This document shows positions 1-26,050 of a DNA stretch of 64,000 nt, one piece after another. The position numbers were made by a program, and so were the translations under genes. The notes beneath the pieces are model-generated. The model searched no databases, had not been told where the DNA came from, and saw only the letters and a program-made list of their open reading frames with translations. Source of the stretch: Phoronis australis. Taxonomy: Eukaryota; Phoronida; Phoronidae. Position 1 is the stretch's first letter. The number at the start of each line of letters is the position of its first letter. The stretch covers positions 64,716 to 128,715 of the forward strand of contig NMRA01000166.1 of assembly GCA_002633005.1 (NCBI GenBank), read 5' to 3'.

Positions 1-288
1 TGCACCTACATTGTATATCCTGCAAGTCTGTCCACCTTCATGAAATCGCCTGATAGAGTCTTCAAGAAGTAGGCCTCAGAACATTCTTATATTGCTTGCG
101 TATCTGGTTATTTACAAAAGCAGTGCCTTTCTATCATATTGGATTTTTTTAGGAAGTGCGCAAGCGTATCAACCAGCACGCACAATTATGTTGTCAGTTT
201 GACAGACGTGATGAAGCAGGCATGAACATGTCTAGACAACGAATTACGTCAAATGCATTTCGTACGTCATCTTTTGTGTTGTTAGATT

Positions 289-3200
289 ATGGACGACGAA
301 AGCCCCACAAAGCCAACGGCAAACCCAACAGAAACTCTCCAACTTCTGAAGCCGGACAACGAACAGTCGAAGTCGCGTTTACTTGGATTGACTATCAGTG
401 CACAGGCTCAAACTCAAATTAGGCGGTTACCAAAAACGCTTGGACTTGTATCAGTTTGGATAACCATGGTATGAATTTGTTTTAACTGTTTTCACAATTG
501 AAACCATCCTCATACTCATCATCACTTAAACATGTTTCATCTATCTATCACATTTACTGTAAAATATGAAGAAAAGAACAACAGTAGTATATTTTTTATC
601 CATTTCACAGCACACGTCGGCCATCTTGCTGTGTGTCGCAGCCCAACTAGACGTTCATTCCAACCTGGTACACGGCTCGATCTCGTTGCTTATGGGAAAC
701 CAATGCGCCGAGTGGCAGTTCACTTTTTAAAAAATCTAAATCCAAGATAGGGTTATATCGTGAAAGGCTTTGGGATGCTTGACTTCCCAAGTTTTTCTTT
801 CTGCTCTACGAAGTCAAGCCATGCAGCTGGTTCTGTTTACCTGGCTATTTGACTAAAGGGACTCATGAAAGATTTTTTTTCAGCGCCCAGCAACGGAGCA
901 ACAATTTCCTATAAGATCACAAAAACGCAACAGATTTTACATTTTCATGACTATGGGTCAAAACTAAAAATCCAAGAACTCAATCCTTCCCAAAAAGATA
1001 ACAGGTCCCAAATGGCATTTACGAAAATTAATCACAATTAAAATGGTTTTTATATTGTTCCTTAATTCTTTGTATATGATATTCAACGCCAACAGTGCCA
1101 TCTCGCATAAAGACACGTTTGAAGTGGAGCAGAAATAATCTATAAATTCCTCCTAGATCTTGGTAGCCTTGGGTAACTCGTCTTATTAAAACCTCGAAAT
1201 TGCCTGGAACACAAACACGAAAGTTCGACTAATAAACATAATGATACTGCCGTAGTAGAGCATTTGATTGGGAACTGGAAGGTCTTGAGTTCAAATCCGC
1301 TTGAACACGAAGATTTACTAGATTATATTTTGAATTTCTAATACCAAAATCATGTAGCCAATACCATGATCATTTCAGGTCAAAGTGTTGTGAAATTTAA
1401 GTAATGGGGGAATTTTCATTCCGCAAAAACGTGTCGAAACAATGTTTTTCGGTAAGATTGTTCTGTTTTCATGTACGTCACCCTCAGTCACACGGGAACC
1501 ACTTAAAAAACATCACAGGCTCATTATTTACAGCGCCATGCCAATTGCACTCTGATACCAGAGGTAGATGTAAAAGGTGTCGTAACACTATGGGACGTGT
1601 TTTAACAAAATATAATTAACGCCTAGAAACTTCTCTGATTGGCGAATCCCAGCTTGCCGCGAACATCGGGATTGCAGGGCCTTCGCGATTGAATATTGTA
1701 TTTTTGGATTGAATTTTGCTCTTTTTCGTTCAATACCAACGAAAATGGTTTCTCTTACTAACATGGTCTACTCATAAACAGCGCACATGTTTGAATAATC
1801 CTTTTTGGGAATTACACTCAGCATCTCGTTCGATTAAAGCCTGAAGGCATTTCCCTTGTGGTTTACCCTCGAGTTGTGTTGACAAAGAATGAAGAAACTA
1901 GGATCGGCCTCATTCCATGAAACAGGAGACAGTCAATTTAAATGTGGGCCCACGATCTAATCTTTGTAATCCAAAACTCGACTCCAAATTAGACCAATAC
2001 TCCATGGCACGCGTACGCTTCGAGTATACTTGCCAAACTTGGACATTTGTGGTCGAATAATGCGGCAATTTCAGGTCTGAATCGGAGATTAGACCCTGGG
2101 ATCTGAAGTGTCCTGGTTTTCATAAATGGATGATTAGAGGATATAAATTTTATTTTCATCGATAGCGAGGTATTCATGACATGTTACCAGCGGTAGATCC
2201 TACTTCTACCGCGAGTACCGAAATGTTGCCAATCCGTCCAAGCGATTTGGATAACTAGACAAAATGGCAACTTAGACAATTGGGTTTCAATCAAATAAAA
2301 CGTGGGAAAATCATGAATTAACCCTTTTCTTAGCCTTTCATTCATGGGCACTGGCATGGCATGTGACATTCGCCATTCTTCGGTTATTTGCTTTTTTGCG
2401 TGAAGGTGATTTATTTCTTCTCGACCTTCTGTGAATATCAAATAAACATTTCACGAAAATCTTTATTCTAAATTCATGAAATGCAAAGTACTACTTCATT
2501 TGTATTTTATGTCATTGAGTAATTTATTCCAGGGCATGGTGATGGCGGCACAGTCTGTGACTTTGCCCGACATGTTGCCGCGCATTGACGCCAACTACGA
2601 AACAATAGCGTGGGCGATAGCCTTAGGCTCTCTTACGTGCATAGTTTTGATCCCCTTTGGAGTTTTCTGCGACAGATATTACAAGAGGTAAGACGCGACA
2701 GCGGTCTTGGGCACCAAGTAACACGAATCCACGAATGTATAACGAGTTATTTTGCAGACTGGCTCCTTCTGATGTTTTCTTTCTTTTTACCGAATGCTTA
2801 ATATGTTATCTATGGTCTATCTGATTTCCAAGAAAGAAATCAGTAAAAAAGCAAATCGCAGATCTGCATCGAACCTTCTAAATATGACGAGTACAAATGG
2901 GCGTTTTTTGGTTTCTAATGAAAACGGCCTCACGATTGCGTCATAAATGACCCGAGCATGACCCCTGTTGTTTTTCCCTTAATTGTGTTACTTGACATCA
3001 TAAATGGCGCTGTGGGTTACGTTTGTACACGAGTTCGTGCTTAGGTTGTAGCTTAGGGCTCAATTCCATTTTAAGAAAGAGAGCAAATCGAGCAAGATTC
3101 AAGGATCGAGTAAAGTCAGTTTTTCTTGTAATAGTGTTAGAGTAAGTACTTAAATTTTCCAGTCAGTCATAGTTTCTTTAAAACAGAAGACGAAATATAC

Positions 3201-6200
3201 GTAATTGGTGGTCAAAGAAAATTTTTCCCACTGGGCATATGAAGCTTGGATATTTTAATACACGCAGGATGTTGTTTCACGTATTAGTATCTCGGCTATG
3301 CTATAAATTAATGGCGCAAGCTGTGCACAATATAGCTGAAGGCGTCCACAAAATCGTCTGCCTCTTATCTTTTTCACTTCCTTTGACGTAAACATGGAAT
3401 TTTAGGAACATGTCTCTTATTTTCAGCGTGAATCTAGTCATGTGCGTGTCCCTAATGATGATCAGCGTCGCATGTGCAGCGTTGCCATGGTCACGTTCCT
3501 TGGGACAGTTTTGTCTAATTAATACTGTCATTGTGTTCTCTCATACGATTCAAAACCCAAGTAAGTGTTGTTTGTGTGTTTTCCCGGAGGTCTTTATTAC
3601 CACATTGTCTTTACTGGCGCATGGTTCTTGTTTTACATGGAAAGATAGAACTCCATCTCCGATAAATTGGGCAAAACGACCCGCCTCAGATTGCTTCGAA
3701 TATGAACCTCTGTAGCTGGCACCTTCCTCACTGCTGTTGAATTCTCTAGCAAATAAAGTGGAAAACAATGCGTTATATACCCGGGGTTACGTTCCGTAGA
3801 CGCACTCGCCAAAAACAAGAACGCGCAAGACCCCGCAAAAATCACGCAAACGAAAGGCATTTTCGAACATCTAGTTACCAAACGTAACGCAAACATGGCG
3901 ATAGCATACTGTAAACCCGGACTTGGAAGACATACCCGGAAGCTAGTGACAGTCTAAACAAAACAACACCGTGCAAAACATCGCAAAATTGCTACTACGA
4001 ACACGTACAATATGCCTGTTTATAGCGGCTACCATATAGCACTATGCCATATAAACACAATTGGTTCAAATGGTGTCGTGATATGTTCAGTAGCTCCTAT
4101 TTTCAAAAAATGACGAGCAAAAATAATGATTGATTTCTTTTCTTTTCTTTTTGTACTCAACTCTTACCAGTTTCGGGTGGGGGGAAGTCTTGCTGTGCTA
4201 TTAAGTGCCAAATCTAGATTAGTTCGCTTTTTATGCTCATCGGCGACAGCAAACACGGAAATGGCGTGTCACAATTCAGCATGGCGATCAAATACTGTCT
4301 GTTCTTTAGAATAGCTGATTTCTCCAACAAAAATGAGTTTCCCTGAGAGTAGATGATATTTAATAAATAGAAATTCGGAACCAACTCCGCGCCGCTCCAC
4401 GACGAGACCGCCGGGAAGAGTAGGATATGATTGCAACGCTTTCAATTCATGAACATGCAATACGTCTATCGGACTTTTAATACAACTATTTAGCTGTCAC
4501 AAGACACATTATGAACTGTCACTGTTGCAGGCAAGTTTCCCTGTACACAAGTGCATTGAACATTAAAACTGCCATGTAATGCTCTGCATGAACGTATGGA
4601 AACATGGAAATGTAGCGCTGAAGTGGGATGTCTTGATATTTTTTCATTCGCCAAAACTCTCTTTAGCATGGATTTCTTTTTTCGTTTTTTTTCCGGTCCC
4701 AACTTCGTAAATCTTGACCATTCCACCTAAAAGTTCACTTACAAGTTAGCCACACACGTATGCCAAAACATCTGGGACATGTCATGCTTCCACATCTGCC
4801 CCATTCTACCATCAAAGTCGGCCAGGAAGTGACGTAACAGGCCTAATAAAAGGTTTTCTTAGCCCCGCCCCTGCGCGAATTTGAAACTGGAAGCTTCGAG
4901 GTGGCAGTGAAACGTTCTGGTGGCCGCCAGAGCTAACCCACTGGATAAGTGGCAAAGTACTGAGCGTAGTTAACAAGTAAAAGTACACACCTTGACTTCA
5001 GGTAATCTGTCAGGCAATGGCGAGAAATAGTGAAGTGAAATAAAATCACAAAACAACGGGTTTCATTGTGGTCAAAGCTAATAACTTCAAAGGTCCACTC
5101 CATCCAACAGTAACTCTAAAAATGTACCTTTGATAATGAACACAAAATGATGTATAGATCCAGGAGCACAATAATTTGTAAGTGCGAATTCTGCTCTGAA
5201 AACATGGAAAATCGTCTACAACTTGCAAGTTGACGCATTTCTGCACTGTCTGCATGTTGTTTTATTTCATATGTGAATCACTTAGTCGGCTTTTATCTCA
5301 TACAACCGCTAAAACTAACCTACCTTCCTTCTGCCAAAAGACTAACTTTTGGTTCAGACCATTTGCCTTTATAATAATGGTCTCGACGCAAAGTGATTTC
5401 TGGGATAAAAAAGACACTTTGTTATTGCTAGTCCATGGACCATGCTGGTTGCCCCGTAAAATACCAACCCGGCCCGCCTGCCCGTGTCATGCCAATGTAT
5501 TGAACCTGCTTTCGACCTATTATGAAAAAACTGCCACCAAGTTCTTCCAAAATTACGAAACAATTGGGCCCAATCATAGACGAATAATTTAATCATGTTT
5601 CTCTTTTTCAGTCGGAAATTTTATGATGGCAACCTTATGGAAAGAAGACGCTTCCTGTCCACTCCATATGATGCACCTCGGTTGGGGAGTTGGAGCCTTT
5701 GTGGCACCAATCCTATTCCGACCCTTCCTGTCTCCGGATCACGAAAAACTGGACAAAATGTTAAGCGGCACAGTAACTGTTGGAGTTTTCGACTTACCGG
5801 GTAACACTACGCTGTTGGTTGACGGATCACAAATAAAATCAACAATAGAAGTTCCTTATAGCATATTAAGCGGAATAAACGTGATATGCGCCATTCTTTT
5901 CCTTGGGTTTCATTTTCTTGGGTCCGAAATGCAACTCAATTACGAACACACGAGCAGAACGTTTAAGGAAACAATCCTGGACTTTTGTCATCCTCGAAAG
6001 TGGGCGTATGGCAGTGCGAGTTACGGTACAGTAATTTTAATCGGAATGATAGCGTACTATACAGGTCTGGAAGCTTTGGGAACCCCGTTTCATCTGTTTT
6101 TGTTTTCGTTTGCTGTGGAAAGTGAGTTCAAGTTTCCAAAGCAGGAAGCGGCAGTTTTAGAAGCAGTGTTCGACTTGATGTATTCTGTTGGAAGAATCGT

Positions 6201-6603
6201 TTTCGGTATTCTTACTATATTCTTACCACTCGAAGTTTTACTGTTTACTGAACTGACTGGTGTTTTGATTGTTTTAGTCTGCATGTCGTTGTTCCTTTAT
6301 TCGAAATACCACTTGTGGTTTTACGTCTGCATCTACGCGTTCTTGTGCGGTCCCCTGTGGCCTGGTGGCTTATCGTGGAGCAACAAGTACATCTTATTCA
6401 CGGCTACGTTCGCCACGTGGATTCACGTAGCGCCACAGTTAATGAGCATGGGAAGTAAATGGTTAGTGGGATATCTATTCGAGTACATTGGGCCTATGTA
6501 CGCTCTTTACTTTGGATTAGGTTCTGGAATTTTTGTGTGCTCAACAATGATCGTGTTACAGTTATTTGTGTGGCTGAGACAAAGAAGGAAGGATAAAGAG
6601 TGA
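289..6603 (+). CDS. MFSD4B-like: MFS transporter, MFSD4/NaGLT1-like (4 exons, 486 aa)
   Basis: Exons at 289-468, 2533-2687, 3427-3560 and 5612-6603 join with matching phases (0, 2, 1) and GT-AG borders to give 486 aa, close to the ~500 aa usual for this family. The start is the ATG at 289; a hydrophilic tail of ~48 residues precedes the first membrane segment (LGLVSVWITM joined to GMVMAAQSV). Exon 2 carries the loop 2-3 MFS-type signature GVFCDRYYKR. The last exon opens with GNFMMATLWKED and HLGWGVGAFVAPILFRP, which resemble the conserved segment of MFSD4A/MFSD4B (sodium-dependent glucose transporter 1) between helices 4 and 5. Further hydrophobic helices run to a basic C-terminus (WLRQRRKDKE). 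Expected role, from family knowledge: plasma-membrane uptake of a sugar or small solute. The substrate is not provable here; MFSD4A versus MFSD4B is unresolved. Confidence 0.85.
1245..1310 (+). repeat. tRNA-derived SINE head (intron 1 of the MFS gene)
   Basis: The stretch has the layout of a tRNA-like Pol III promoter: a degenerate A box (CCGTAGTAGAGC) followed by a good B box (GAGTTCAAATCCG) about 35 bases later. The text cannot fold as an intact tRNA and is flanked by non-tRNA sequence, so I read it as a SINE remnant. The rest of this intron (469-2532) shows no coding signal. Confidence 0.45.
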
Positions 6604-6613
6604 AACGAATTTG

Positions 6614-6619
6614 AATAAA
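6614..6619 (+). promoter_or_regulatory. Poly(A) signal of the MFSD4-like gene
   Basis: AATAAA lies 11 bases after the TGA stop of the transporter gene, so the 3'UTR would be very short if this signal is used. Confidence 0.6.
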
Positions 6620-7714
6620 ACATTGTGGACATGCCATTTTCTTTTGTATTGTCATTAACACAGACACGCAACTTGAACTCTGAAAATATTATCATTTATC
6701 ATATCCAGTTTCGTGATTTGTTAAAACGTCAACATTTTAATGCGTTGAATAATTGAGTTATGCCTACATATAACGATACAATATTGGCAATCAATACAAG
6801 TTAATTTAAGCACCAAACCATCCACCGTAATTTCCCAGTAACAATCGTCACTTCTTGATAGAAACTTCCGTTACATTGACGTTCATTGTTCATAACTTTT
6901 AACCTTCCTGAAAGCCTTCCTCGTGCGGATTTCTTGTTATTCTGGATGTATTGCAGTATCCAAATAGTCCCAGTAATGCATTATCAACAGAAGGAAAACA
7001 CTGAAACACAGTCACGTCAAATGATATGTGAAATACCCTTTCAGACAGCGTCATATTGTGTTAACGCGGCAAAACAGCAAACAGGGCACGGTAGCTTAGA
7101 ACATTCCCCACTACCCACATAATTATGGGAACAAATCTGCTATAAACTTGGCCTTCAAATAATTTAAAAACTAATTTTTGATTTACCCCAATTACCGTTA
7201 TAAAATTCCAGTGCCAAGTTTTCGCCTGAGACGAGTGACCCGTTTTGCTCACTACGGTCGGGAACGATCAGCGTTGTCTGGCGTCAGCACTTCAGGTTTT
7301 GAGCCCGATCCCTCAGCGGGAGACAGTTAAAATATGCGTCTCAGATGACCAACTTGGTTGTGGCTCTCCACTGTTAAATTTTTAATTCACGCTTTTACAG
7401 ACGCGACAAAGTTGTTTTTACCTACGTCTAAAGGATTACGCGTCAGCAACTTCGAATGAAAAATTGTCTTACAATGAGAGGAGTTACATTAATTTGAAGA
7501 GTGAAAGTCACGGCACCAGCACAATGCGGTCTGCTTGTAAACTGCTTTGTGGAGAAACTTGACACCCCAGTTGTATATTTTGTGTAAATGAATTAGGCAC
7601 AACACCATTATCCAGGTAGAAATTGTGTAAATCGAATCAGGTCTTTGTCCTCAAGACTGAGAAAACTTGGCTATGAAATCGATTTAAAATTGCTCCTTAT
7701 TCACAAATACAGGG

Positions 7715-7935
7715 GATTTCTGGGCTTGGGAAGACCTGTTACTGCCCGAGAGCATGCTGAATAAGTTTTCTTGACACGGAGGGAAATTTTATGCGCCGAG
7801 CATAGCCTCAATCAGTAACGAATAGCGAGTGCCCAGTCTCCCAAGCCCAGAAATCACATGAGTAAGGAAGAAGTTGAGTCCAGGTTTATAACGGTAAGTG
7901 GTCTGAATTAAAAGTTATCCCATTTGGCAAAAGGT
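7715..7935 (+). repeat. Interspersed repeat copy with internal inverted repeat
   Basis: Two arms, 7715-7735 and 7836-7855 (GATTTCTGGGCTTGGGAAGAC and its complement), face each other across ~100 bases. They are followed by a motif (AGTAAGGAAGAAGTTGAG, then AACGGTAAGTGGTCTGAAT) that recurs near 33690-33775, 48849-48945, 58225-58275 and 60382-60420, commonly ending with TTATAGCCACTTTA. This is a dispersed family found around both the transporter and MAP3K4 genes. Confidence 0.6.
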
Positions 7936-7987
7936 GGGCTTATACCAGTTTTTACATGAAGTCGGCCTGACTTATACGGTGACTCGT

Positions 7988-8046
7988 TATATATGTATAT
8001 GTATATGTATGTGTGTATATATATATATATATGTATATGTATATAT
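7988..8046. repeat. TA/TG microsatellite
   Basis: Alternating TATATG and TATA tracts over about 60 bases. Small ORFs across it are artefacts of the repeat. Confidence 0.9.
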
Positions 8047-8229
8047 TTGCTGCTTTTGGGCTGGAAAATCAGAACACGCATCTACAACTCTGTCTCTTTT
8101 CCAAAGGGATTACAGAGTCTGAAAATATGAAGAGTGGAGTCCGACCCAAATACTTAAAATCCATGTGCATATCTGAGATAAGCGGTGCGAGGATAGTTCC
8201 GTAGTTTTTTTTTTCAGAAGATAGCACGA

Positions 8230-8526
8230 TCACGCAAGAGTCTCGAGTGAACGGGCTGAAACTTTCGAGAATACGGTTGCGTGCTTACTCGCATGCCCGG
8301 ATCCTGGCAACTGAATTAATTGCTCGACGAGTTTGATCCAATACACTGTATTCGTTCCATGAGCGAATACTTTTCGCCGCAGGCTGCCTGTATGCTCATC
8401 TTGAGGTCTAAGGAACGTAGCCTTGGAATTGATTTGCACAATTTTGGTACCATCTGACACAGCGCCACCTATACTGAAAAGCGGCCCTGTGGAGGTATAA
8501 AAGTGTACCGTATTGGAGTCGAGCAC
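8230..8526 (-). CDS. Unassigned minus-strand ORF (98 codons)
   Basis: An uninterrupted frame reading through segments such as GAVSDGTKIVQINSKATF and GTNTVYWIKLVEQLIQ, with unbiased-looking composition. A TTTTATACCTCCACAG tract near its 5' part could be a splice acceptor. No domain is recognised, and neighbouring exons could not be linked. It could be a terminal exon of an unknown gene, a transposon remnant or a chance ORF. Confidence 0.2.
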   Translation of the reverse strand: MLDSNTVHFYTSTGPLFSIGGAVSDGTKIVQINSKATFLRPQDEHTGSLRRKVFAHGTNTVYWIKLVEQLIQLPGSGHASKHATVFSKVSARSLETLA

Positions 8527-9320
8527 CTTCTTCAGCTGCCCGTTTTAATAAATTGCAACTATTAAAGTAAAAAATGGTCGCCATACTACGTAACAGTATA
8601 CTGAAATGGGTTCCCAGATTTCAACCAATGGGAATGAGTGAATGTTATGACGTCGGTTTCATTACTGTAAAAATAAGACACGATAAACAACATTCCACAG
8701 TGCTACCTTTCGTAACAGTGTGAAAGAGTGTACAACTGTGGCAGAAGCTTTCAGTTTGATTCCGATCGGTGTTTTTCACAAAATTTTGTTATGGCTTACA
8801 AAAAGTACGAGGTTATATTTTTCACACTCGTGTCAATTCGGGAGATGTACGCGGTGCTGACGGTTGTCGGCTCATTAACACAACAAGTAACTTGACTCGT
8901 GCAAATAACGTAATGACAGAAAACAGCGTTTGTCACTTGTTTTCACCAAAATTGAAAGCAAGAGATCACTGCAACATGCTTTTTGGTGCAACCATCACAA
9001 AAAACAAAGTATTGAAAACAAGCCTCATGAAATGCAAGTCTCCTTTTGCGCGAAGATTCTCGAGGAAAGCGAAGTCCATCACGCTGAATCCAAATATTAC
9101 CACCTAAAATTCGTCCACAGATGTCTGTGATGTGGCGGATGTCAACGAGCCAGCATTACCAAATAAAAACATGCGGGGGCAAAGTATAGGCCAACTTTGG
9201 CAAATTAGTTAAAACTGTTACTTGATATACTGTATTTTCAATAGCACCGTTCACAAAGACGTGTTTGTTCATTGTAGGTAACACGTACTCTCAAGCACGA
9301 GAGTCCGTTTTGACGATATA

Positions 9321-10331
9321 CATAGGCGGATTTAGAGGGGGGGCAGGGGACCCCCCCCCCCTTGGCTACCGCAAAAAAACGTAAAACAGCAAGAGCGTAG
9401 GGAAATGTTGAGTTTATTAATTAACCCCGGTAATTAAAATTATGCGGATGAAACGAGATTTAAATGTGTGCAGTTTTTGTGTTGAGGGGGTGGGGGCTCA
9501 GATCCAATTTCAAGTGTCAAATTCGGAACACGGAGCAATCGTAACCGAACAACTATGGCTAAGTATAGGCTCCCTCGCGATATCCCAGGCGACCGGCAGT
9601 GGCGCTGCGCACTACAACCCCGTTTCCGTCGTCTGCTCCGCTGTGCAATGGAAAAAATTACTTCATTTTTTAAAGAAAATGGAACCTGAGTGACGATGAA
9701 AAAACAGAAGCTGCTGGTAAGATGTGAATTTTAATCGAAGCCTTAGTGAATCATTCAAAAACTCATAATTCTCTCTTTGTCAAACTGTCTTAAGACGATT
9801 TCCAAAGCAATCCCGTCATTATTGCCAGCACGAAAAACGGATTTGGTCTTTTGGCCAATTGAAGACTATTTTAAATACAACAAATTTGTTACGAACCGAT
9901 TGCACAAAATATAAAACGTGTAATAAGCATTACAAAAAGAAGTAGGTTTCGCGCGCAAACGCTGTGGACCATAAACAAGCAGGTCTCTTAGTATATTAGG
10001 AGTAAATCGTGGTTTAGTGGTAACGCACGCGGGCTCTATTCGCCAGGTCGTGAGTTCGAGTCTATGGTATTTTCAGTTTTCCCTGTTTCATACGTTTTCC
10101 GTGTTTTTTTTTTTTTTTTGCCTTGTTTTTGGATAACACTTCAGGAATCAAGGAAAATGCTCGATTTTTAGAGGAAAAAACAGAAAATTTTCCTGGGCGG
10201 GAGGGAGGCAAACCCCCCTCCCGACCTCCCCCATTCGGTGCTATGCGCATCTACAATCGTGGTTTGCGCAAATGCTTACAGACAAAATGTTGGGTCCCCC
10301 CTTGTGATATCCTAGATCCGCCACTGTACAG
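9321..10331. mobile_element. Non-autonomous hAT-like element (with nested SINE)
   Basis: It begins CATAGGCGGATTTAG followed by a G run, and ends (complement) CAGTGGCGGATCTAG, a terminal motif typical of hAT DNA transposons. The first ~660 bases (9321-9984) recur as a diverged copy at 25365-25984, including the shared TTTCGCGCGCAAACGCTG segment. The right third holds a tRNA-like SINE head and a poly-T stretch. No clear 8-bp target duplication is visible, so the outer ends may belong to two nested elements. Confidence 0.5.
10003..10070 (+). repeat. tRNA-derived SINE head
   Basis: A box-like TGGTTTAGTGG and B box-like GAGTTCGAGTCT are spaced as in a tRNA gene. The acceptor arms do not pair, so it is not a working tRNA. 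Confidence 0.5.
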
Positions 10332-10612
10332 GGTCGGGGAGACCTTTTCACTGAGCAACTGAGGTCATACAATATTGATAATGACGAATTAATCGGAAGA
10401 AATACAGCCATGAAGTAAAATCAGTCAAAATTATTAGGTAAATGAACAGAAACTTTGTTACTGTGTGTCGAAATCACAAAGTCATTACAATATTGCGCCA
10501 AAGTAACACAAATGTAGTGTTTCAAGGCCTTCTGTCTGGCCCTTAAAATCTCCCAAGATACCTCATACTATGATTGGTTTGTTTTTCTTCATTAAGATTC
10601 TCTGAACAGATT

Positions 10613-10617
10613 TTTAT

Positions 10618-10618
<1 letters not shown>
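10613..10618 (-). promoter_or_regulatory. Poly(A) signal overlapping the aldolase stop codon
   Basis: On the minus strand the end reads TGAATAAAA, so AATAAA begins on the last base of the TGA stop. If used, the 3'UTR would be only about 15-30 bases. Confidence 0.45.
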
Positions 10619-24236
<13,618 letters not shown>

Positions 24237-24883
24237 GTTTGTGTTAGTAACAGCAGTGCCCTGTTGACGGCCAACAGCGGGTGAATGTCGGTCGACCAAA
24301 GACCCTTTTGGACCGCTCAGGCGCACCTAGCGGAGGTCTTGAGAGTTCACGAACCAAGTTCAGGAGTAAGACTACTGTACCAGTGGCTGATTTTGACCTT
24401 TTCACTGGCCTGGGTCAATCAAAACCCTTGTTTGCACAGCTGTCTCAGACACCTGAAAAGGCATAACTGACAGAAAGTATACTCTATGGGTTTCTCAAAA
24501 ATGTAGAAAACCAACAAAGCCATGTCTTTTTACCTTGCTACATCCAACGTGAAAAAATCGACCAAAAAGTGCGATTTTGGCCATATATACTTCTATTAGT
24601 CTTCAATGGCCTTAGTATATAAACAGTCTCCAACTGGCTGCAGGCTGACCTCACATTAGGCGTCAATTGGTGTAAAAGATAACCCAAGCTCATGGCAGTG
24701 AGGAAGCACAAAAAGCCAATATTATGAAACGTTCATATTCAAATTACATAACCTCGTTGAAGACAATACTAGACTTTTTGTAAGCGAGCTTGATACTAGT
24801 ACGTTCGTAATTTCGGAACAGTCGCCTTTCTTCTGGTGTGCAGGTATTGTTCGCGTGATGAACTGTTGTCCCTTCAGACCTAA

Positions 24884-25215
24884 TTGCTGGAGTCCAATTC
24901 TATATTAAAGTTCACGAATGAATTGCCTGTCTGTGAAACGTTGCCTTTTCTCGATGTCCTTATACATTATTATGACGGTGGCCTTCGTACTTCAGTTTAT
25001 CATAAACCTGCGGATATCAGTATTGGTGCCTGTTTACATGCTAAAAGTCATTGGGCTGAACAAGCCAGCGGTTTTGACTAGTTACCGCAAGAGGGCGCAC
25101 TAGATATCATCTGATTGGCAAGCATTCAACGTTGAAGTTCAACGCATCAAACAAGTTCTAGTTAACAATGGTTCGTATTATTTTGTTGATAAGCATGTTA
25201 GGTCTTTCATATTTA
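24884..25215 (+). mobile_element. Penelope-like element reverse transcriptase fragment
   Basis: The frame starting at 24884 reads SILKFTNELPVCETLPFLDV, then TSVYHKPADISIG, the conserved C-terminal part of Penelope-like reverse transcriptase (L.FTYEL....LPFLDV, VYRKPT). After an in-frame TAG at 25079 a second stretch, WQAFNVEVQRIKQVLVNNG, in another frame, continues the same protein family. Frameshift and stop show it is dead. It lies just upstream of aldolase exon 1 in the opposite orientation. Confidence 0.8.
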
Positions 25216-25364
25216 GGATCGACGCTAGTACTAGGATCACTAAAAACGTGTATTATAAGAACTGCATGTCTAAAATAATTATCTGAGTGACGAACATACA
25301 TGTGCTTAAGAATACTGTAAGGGATAACGTTAAGGTGGGTCAAATCCAGTAGTAGATTGAATGT

Positions 25365-25984
25365 CATAGGCGGATTTAGGGGGACCAGCCCCCCCCCCCA
25401 TTGGCTGCCGCCAATAAAATAAAACAAGAGCGTAGGGAAATGTTGAGTTTATTAATTAACTCCAGTAATTAACATTATACGGCGGAAACAAGATTTAAAT
25501 GTGTGCAGTGTGTTTGGGGGGGGGCTCAGATCCAATTTCAAGTGTCAAATTCGGAACACGGCTCAATCGTTACGAAACAATGGCTAAGTATAGGCTCTCC
25601 CGCGATATCCCAGGCGACCGGCAGTGGTGCTGCGCGCTACGGCTCCGTTTCCGTCGTCTTCAATGAAGAAAATTAATCCTACTTCATTTTTTATGAGTAT
25701 AGAAGCTGCTAGTAAGATGTGAATTTTAATCGAAGCCTTAGTGAATCACTCCGAAACTCAAAATTCTCTCTTTGTCAAACTTTAACTTTAAAGACGATTT
25801 CCAAACCAATCCAGTCATTATTGCCAACACAAAAAACGGATTTCGGTCTTTTGGGCAATTGAACAATATTTCAAATACAACAAATTTGTTACAAACTGAT
25901 TGCACAAAATATAAAAAGTGTAATAAGCATTACAAAAAGAAGTAGGTTTCGCGCGCAAACGCTGTGGACCATATACAAGTAGGT
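25365..25984. mobile_element. Second copy of the 9.3-kb hAT-like repeat
   Basis: Starts CATAGGCGGATTTAG plus a poly-G/C stretch and matches 9321-9984 nearly base for base, with small indels, to ATACAAGTAGGT. The two copies diverge immediately after that point, which defines one element edge. It abuts the LTR-element leader. Confidence 0.65.
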
Positions 25985-26050
25985 TTTCATATCAAATTAT
26001 GCGTTATTATATGTTCTACGAATTATCTATGGCCGAAATACATACACAAC

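Larger units (their letters stand above)
6620..9320. other. Intergenic region without a recognised gene
   Basis: Between the transporter poly(A) signal and the first hAT-like repeat I see no gene supported by splice sites and family motifs. It holds a palindromic repeat (7715-7855), a TA/TG microsatellite (7988-8046) and an unassigned minus-strand ORF (8230-8526). Confidence 0.5.

Noticed and set aside
156-422. 88-codon ORF overlapping the MFS first exon
   Set aside because: Shadow frame; the transporter frame from 289 splices correctly into conserved exons.
10003-10070. Functional tRNA gene
   Set aside because: Only A and B box-like strings are present; acceptor and other stems do not pair. 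The same applies to 1245-1310 and 29553-29640.
25158-25427. Minus-strand ORF next to the poly-C/G tract
   Set aside because: Runs through the start of the hAT-like repeat and the antisense of the Penelope fragment.
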